Below are positions 7,101 through 8,957 of a stretch of DNA of 8,957 nt, piece after piece. The notes under the pieces were generated by a model. The model worked only from the letters and a program-made list of their open reading frames with translations. It had not been told where the DNA came from and did not search any database. The first letter of the stretch is position 1. Each line of letters starts with the position of its first letter. Both the position numbers and the translations under genes were made by a program. The stretch comes from an uncultured Lachnospiraceae bacterium (lineage in GTDB: Bacteria; Bacillota; Clostridia; Lachnospirales; Lachnospiraceae): the NCBI GenBank assembly GCA_910585555.1, contig CAJUFU010000048.1, forward strand, positions 12,590 to 21,546. Direction: 5' to 3'.

Positions 7101-8918
7101 AATCTGCTATAACAAGGCGCATGAACTTTATGGGGAAACGCTGCCGCAGATCGTGGAAGACAGGCTGCAGAAGGAGCTGCATTCCATCATCTCCAATGGA
7201 TTTGCGGTGATGTATATCATTGCCCAGAAACTGGTGTGGAAGTCGGTGGAGGATGGATATCTGGTGGGGTCAAGAGGTTCCGTGGGCAGCTCCTTTGTGG
7301 CCAATATGGCGGGGATTACGGAGGTTAACTCTCTAAGCCCCCATTACCTGTGCCCCAAATGTCACTATTATGATTTTGACTCCGAGGAAGTGCGCGCCTA
7401 TGGCGGCGGCGCGGGATGCGATATGCCGGATAAGGATTGCCCGGTCTGCGGGACGCCGTTACAGAAAGAGGGCTTTGACATTCCTTTCGAAACCTTTCTG
7501 GGATTTAAGGGGGATAAGGAGCCGGATATCGATTTGAATTTCTCGGGAGAATACCAGAGTAAGGCCCATAAATATACGGAGGTTATCTTTGGATTTGGCC
7601 AGACTTTCCGGGCCGGGACCATCGGCACCCTGGCGGATAAGACGGCCTATGGGTATGTGAAAAATTATTATGAGGAGCGGGGAAAACATAAACGGGTCTG
7701 TGAGATCAACCGGATTGTCACAGGCTGTACAGGTATCCGCAGAAGCACGGGTCAGCATCCCGGCGGCATCGTGGTATTGCCGGTGGGAGAGGATATCAAT
7801 TCCTTTACCCCGGTGCAGCATCCCGCCAACGATATGACCACGGATATCGTCACCACGCACTTTGATTATCATTCCATCGATCACAACCTGTTGAAACTGG
7901 ATATTCTGGGGCATGATGATCCTACCATGATTCGTATGCTGCAGGATATGACGGGCATTGACCCTGTTAAGATTCCCCTGGATGATAAACAGGTTATGAG
8001 CCTGTTTCAAAATACGGAGGCGCTGGGAATTACGCCGGAACAGATCGGCGGCTGTAAGCTTGGCTGTCTGGGGATTCCGGAATTTGGGACGGAGTTCGTT
8101 ATCCAGATGGTGATCGATGCCAAGCCAAAGTGTTTTACGGATTTGGTGCGGATATCAGGACTTTCCCACGGCACGGACGTGTGGCTCGGCAATGCCCAGA
8201 CACTGATTGAGGAGGGAAAAGCCACCATTTCCACGGCAATCTGCTGTCGTGATGATATCATGATCTATCTGATTCAGCAGGGCGTGGAACCTTCCCTGTC
8301 CTTTACCATCATGGAAAGTGTGCGTAAGGGGAAAGGGTTAAAGGAGGAGTGGATTGAAGCCATGAAAGCGCAGGGGGTGCCGGATTGGTACATTGGTTCC
8401 TGTAAAAAGATTAAATATATGTTCCCCAAGGCCCATGCGGCGGCCTATGTCATGATGGCCTGGCGCATCGCCTACTGCAAGGTAAACTATCCCTTAGCCT
8501 ATTATGCGGCCTATTTCAGTATCCGGGCTTCCGCCTTTTCTTATGAATTGATGTGCCAGGGGCAGGCGCACCTAGAACAGGTGATGGCGGATTATAAGAG
8601 GCGGAGCGATGAACTTTCCAAGAAAGAACAGGATTCCTACAAAGATATGAAGATTGTGCAGGAGATGTACGCCAGAGGATTTACCTTTGTGCCCATCGAT
8701 ATATTTACGGCCCAGTCCAGGCTGTTTCAGATTGTGGACGGCAAGCTGATGCCATCCTTAAACAGTATTGACGGTTTGGGCGAGCGGGTGGCGGACGCTA
8801 TTGTGGAAGCGGTCAAGGACGGACCTTTCCTGAGCAAAGACGATTTCAGGGAGCGGACGAAAGCGCCCAAGTCGGTGATAGATTTGATGAGTGAACTGGG
8901 ACTTCTGGGCAATCTGCC
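4162..8918 (+). CDS. polC: DNA polymerase III alpha subunit, PolC type, true 3' end missing
   Basis: Replicative DNA polymerase of low-GC Gram-positives, with built-in 3'-5' proofreading. Numbered from ATG 4162: N-terminal domain 1-200; Gly/Ala/Tyr 12-residue repeats 213-308; basic linker to about 345; OB fold about 361-451; PHP domain beginning HCH 471-473 and TDHG 503-506, interrupted by a DEDDh exonuclease (Asp577/Glu579, HNASFD 657-662, His715, Asp720), then resuming to CDVH 890-893. The polymerase core has GSRGS 1036-1040, a cysteine cluster likely binding zinc (Cys1064, 1067, 1086, 1093, 1096) and catalytic Asp1122, Asp1124 and Asp1247. Helix-hairpin-helix sequence lies near the end. 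All active-site residues looked for are present. The open frame runs on to a TAG at 8938-8940, but everything from 8919 is sequencing adapter, so genuine coding ends at Pro1586 and DRKSVV is false. From family knowledge about ten residues are lost, including the C-terminal clamp-binding peptide. The total length exceeds the roughly 1440 residues of Bacillus PolC, partly because of the repeats and linker. Confidence 0.98.
4798..5085 (+). repeat. In-frame 36-bp minisatellite in polC encoding 12-residue repeats
   Basis: Seven full 36-bp units start at 4798, 4834, 4870, 4906, 4942, 4978 and 5014, and a degenerate eighth runs 5050-5085. The consensus peptide is (S/A)DGAYAGxGxPM. Units 2 and 3 differ by a single base. 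Units 1 and 6 share the NDA variant, and units 7 and 8 carry Lys after AYAG/AFAG. The unit length is a multiple of three, so gain or loss of units keeps PolC in frame. The segment is rich in Gly, Ala, Asp and Met with one Tyr (Phe in unit 8) per unit and is probably disordered. It occupies the linker between the N-terminal domain and the OB domain. Short-read assembly may have misjudged the copy number. Confidence 0.97.
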
Positions 8919-8957
8919 AGATCGGAAGAGCGTCGTGTAGGGAAAGAGTGTAGGCGA
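8919..8957 (+). other. Illumina TruSeq adapter read-through at contig end (not genomic)
   Basis: Bases 8919-8951 match all 33 bases of the standard TruSeq read-2 trimming adapter, beginning AGATCGGAAGAGC and ending GGGAAAGAGTGT. The last six bases, AGGCGA, do not continue the non-indexed universal adapter (which would read AGATCT). They could be the start of an i5 index, which I cannot determine. The adapter interrupts polC in its last codons and supplies the stop TAG at 8938-8940. It should be trimmed and the polC end treated as missing. Confidence 0.97.

Noticed and set aside
7459..8010. 183-codon open frame on the minus strand
   Set aside because: Antisense to the polC polymerase core, with no family resemblance and no sign of its own promoter or ribosome site.

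Overview
The window looks like chromosomal housekeeping DNA from an anaerobic Firmicute of the class Clostridia, most likely a Lachnospiraceae member. The gene order rseP - ispG - polC, the PolC-type replicase, the strong AGGAGG-type ribosome binding sites and the protein sequences all point there; this is inference from remembered family sequences, with no database search. All genes are on the + strand. The last 39 bases are not genomic: they begin with a 33-base Illumina TruSeq adapter, so the window ends at a contig edge built from short reads.

Layout. 2-973: 3' part of rseP, a membrane site-2 metalloprotease whose HExxH end lies before the window. 960-988: a hairpin terminator that overlaps its stop codon. 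1043-1071: a good sigma-A promoter, followed by a leader with inverted repeats (1081-1125). 1192-1908: a small PP2C protein phosphatase. 1995-2858: a small soluble Hanks-type Ser/Thr kinase. 2946-2951: a likely -10 box in front of ispG (3003-4058), the [4Fe-4S] enzyme of the MEP isoprenoid pathway. 4162-8918: polC, the replicative DNA polymerase, complete except for its last residues. No stretch above 300 bases lacks a gene; the gaps are 973-1192, 1908-1995, 2858-3003 and 4058-4162.

How it fits together. rseP, ispG and polC are a familiar neighbourhood in Clostridia. Between rseP and ispG sits a phosphatase/kinase pair, separated from rseP by its own terminator and promoter, which reads as a self-contained reversible phosphorylation module. 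Substrates cannot be told from the sequence.

Most notable points: (1) adapter read-through supplies a false stop codon and a false C-terminal tail to PolC, so the ORF looks complete but is not; (2) PolC carries seven full copies plus one degenerate copy of a 12-residue Gly/Ala/Tyr repeat, encoded by a 36-bp minisatellite, in the linker between its N-terminal domain and its OB domain; (3) two of those units create perfect internal AGGAGG-ATG pairs; (4) the phosphatase/kinase pair has a leader with competing hairpins. I see no mobile element, CRISPR array, tRNA or rRNA.
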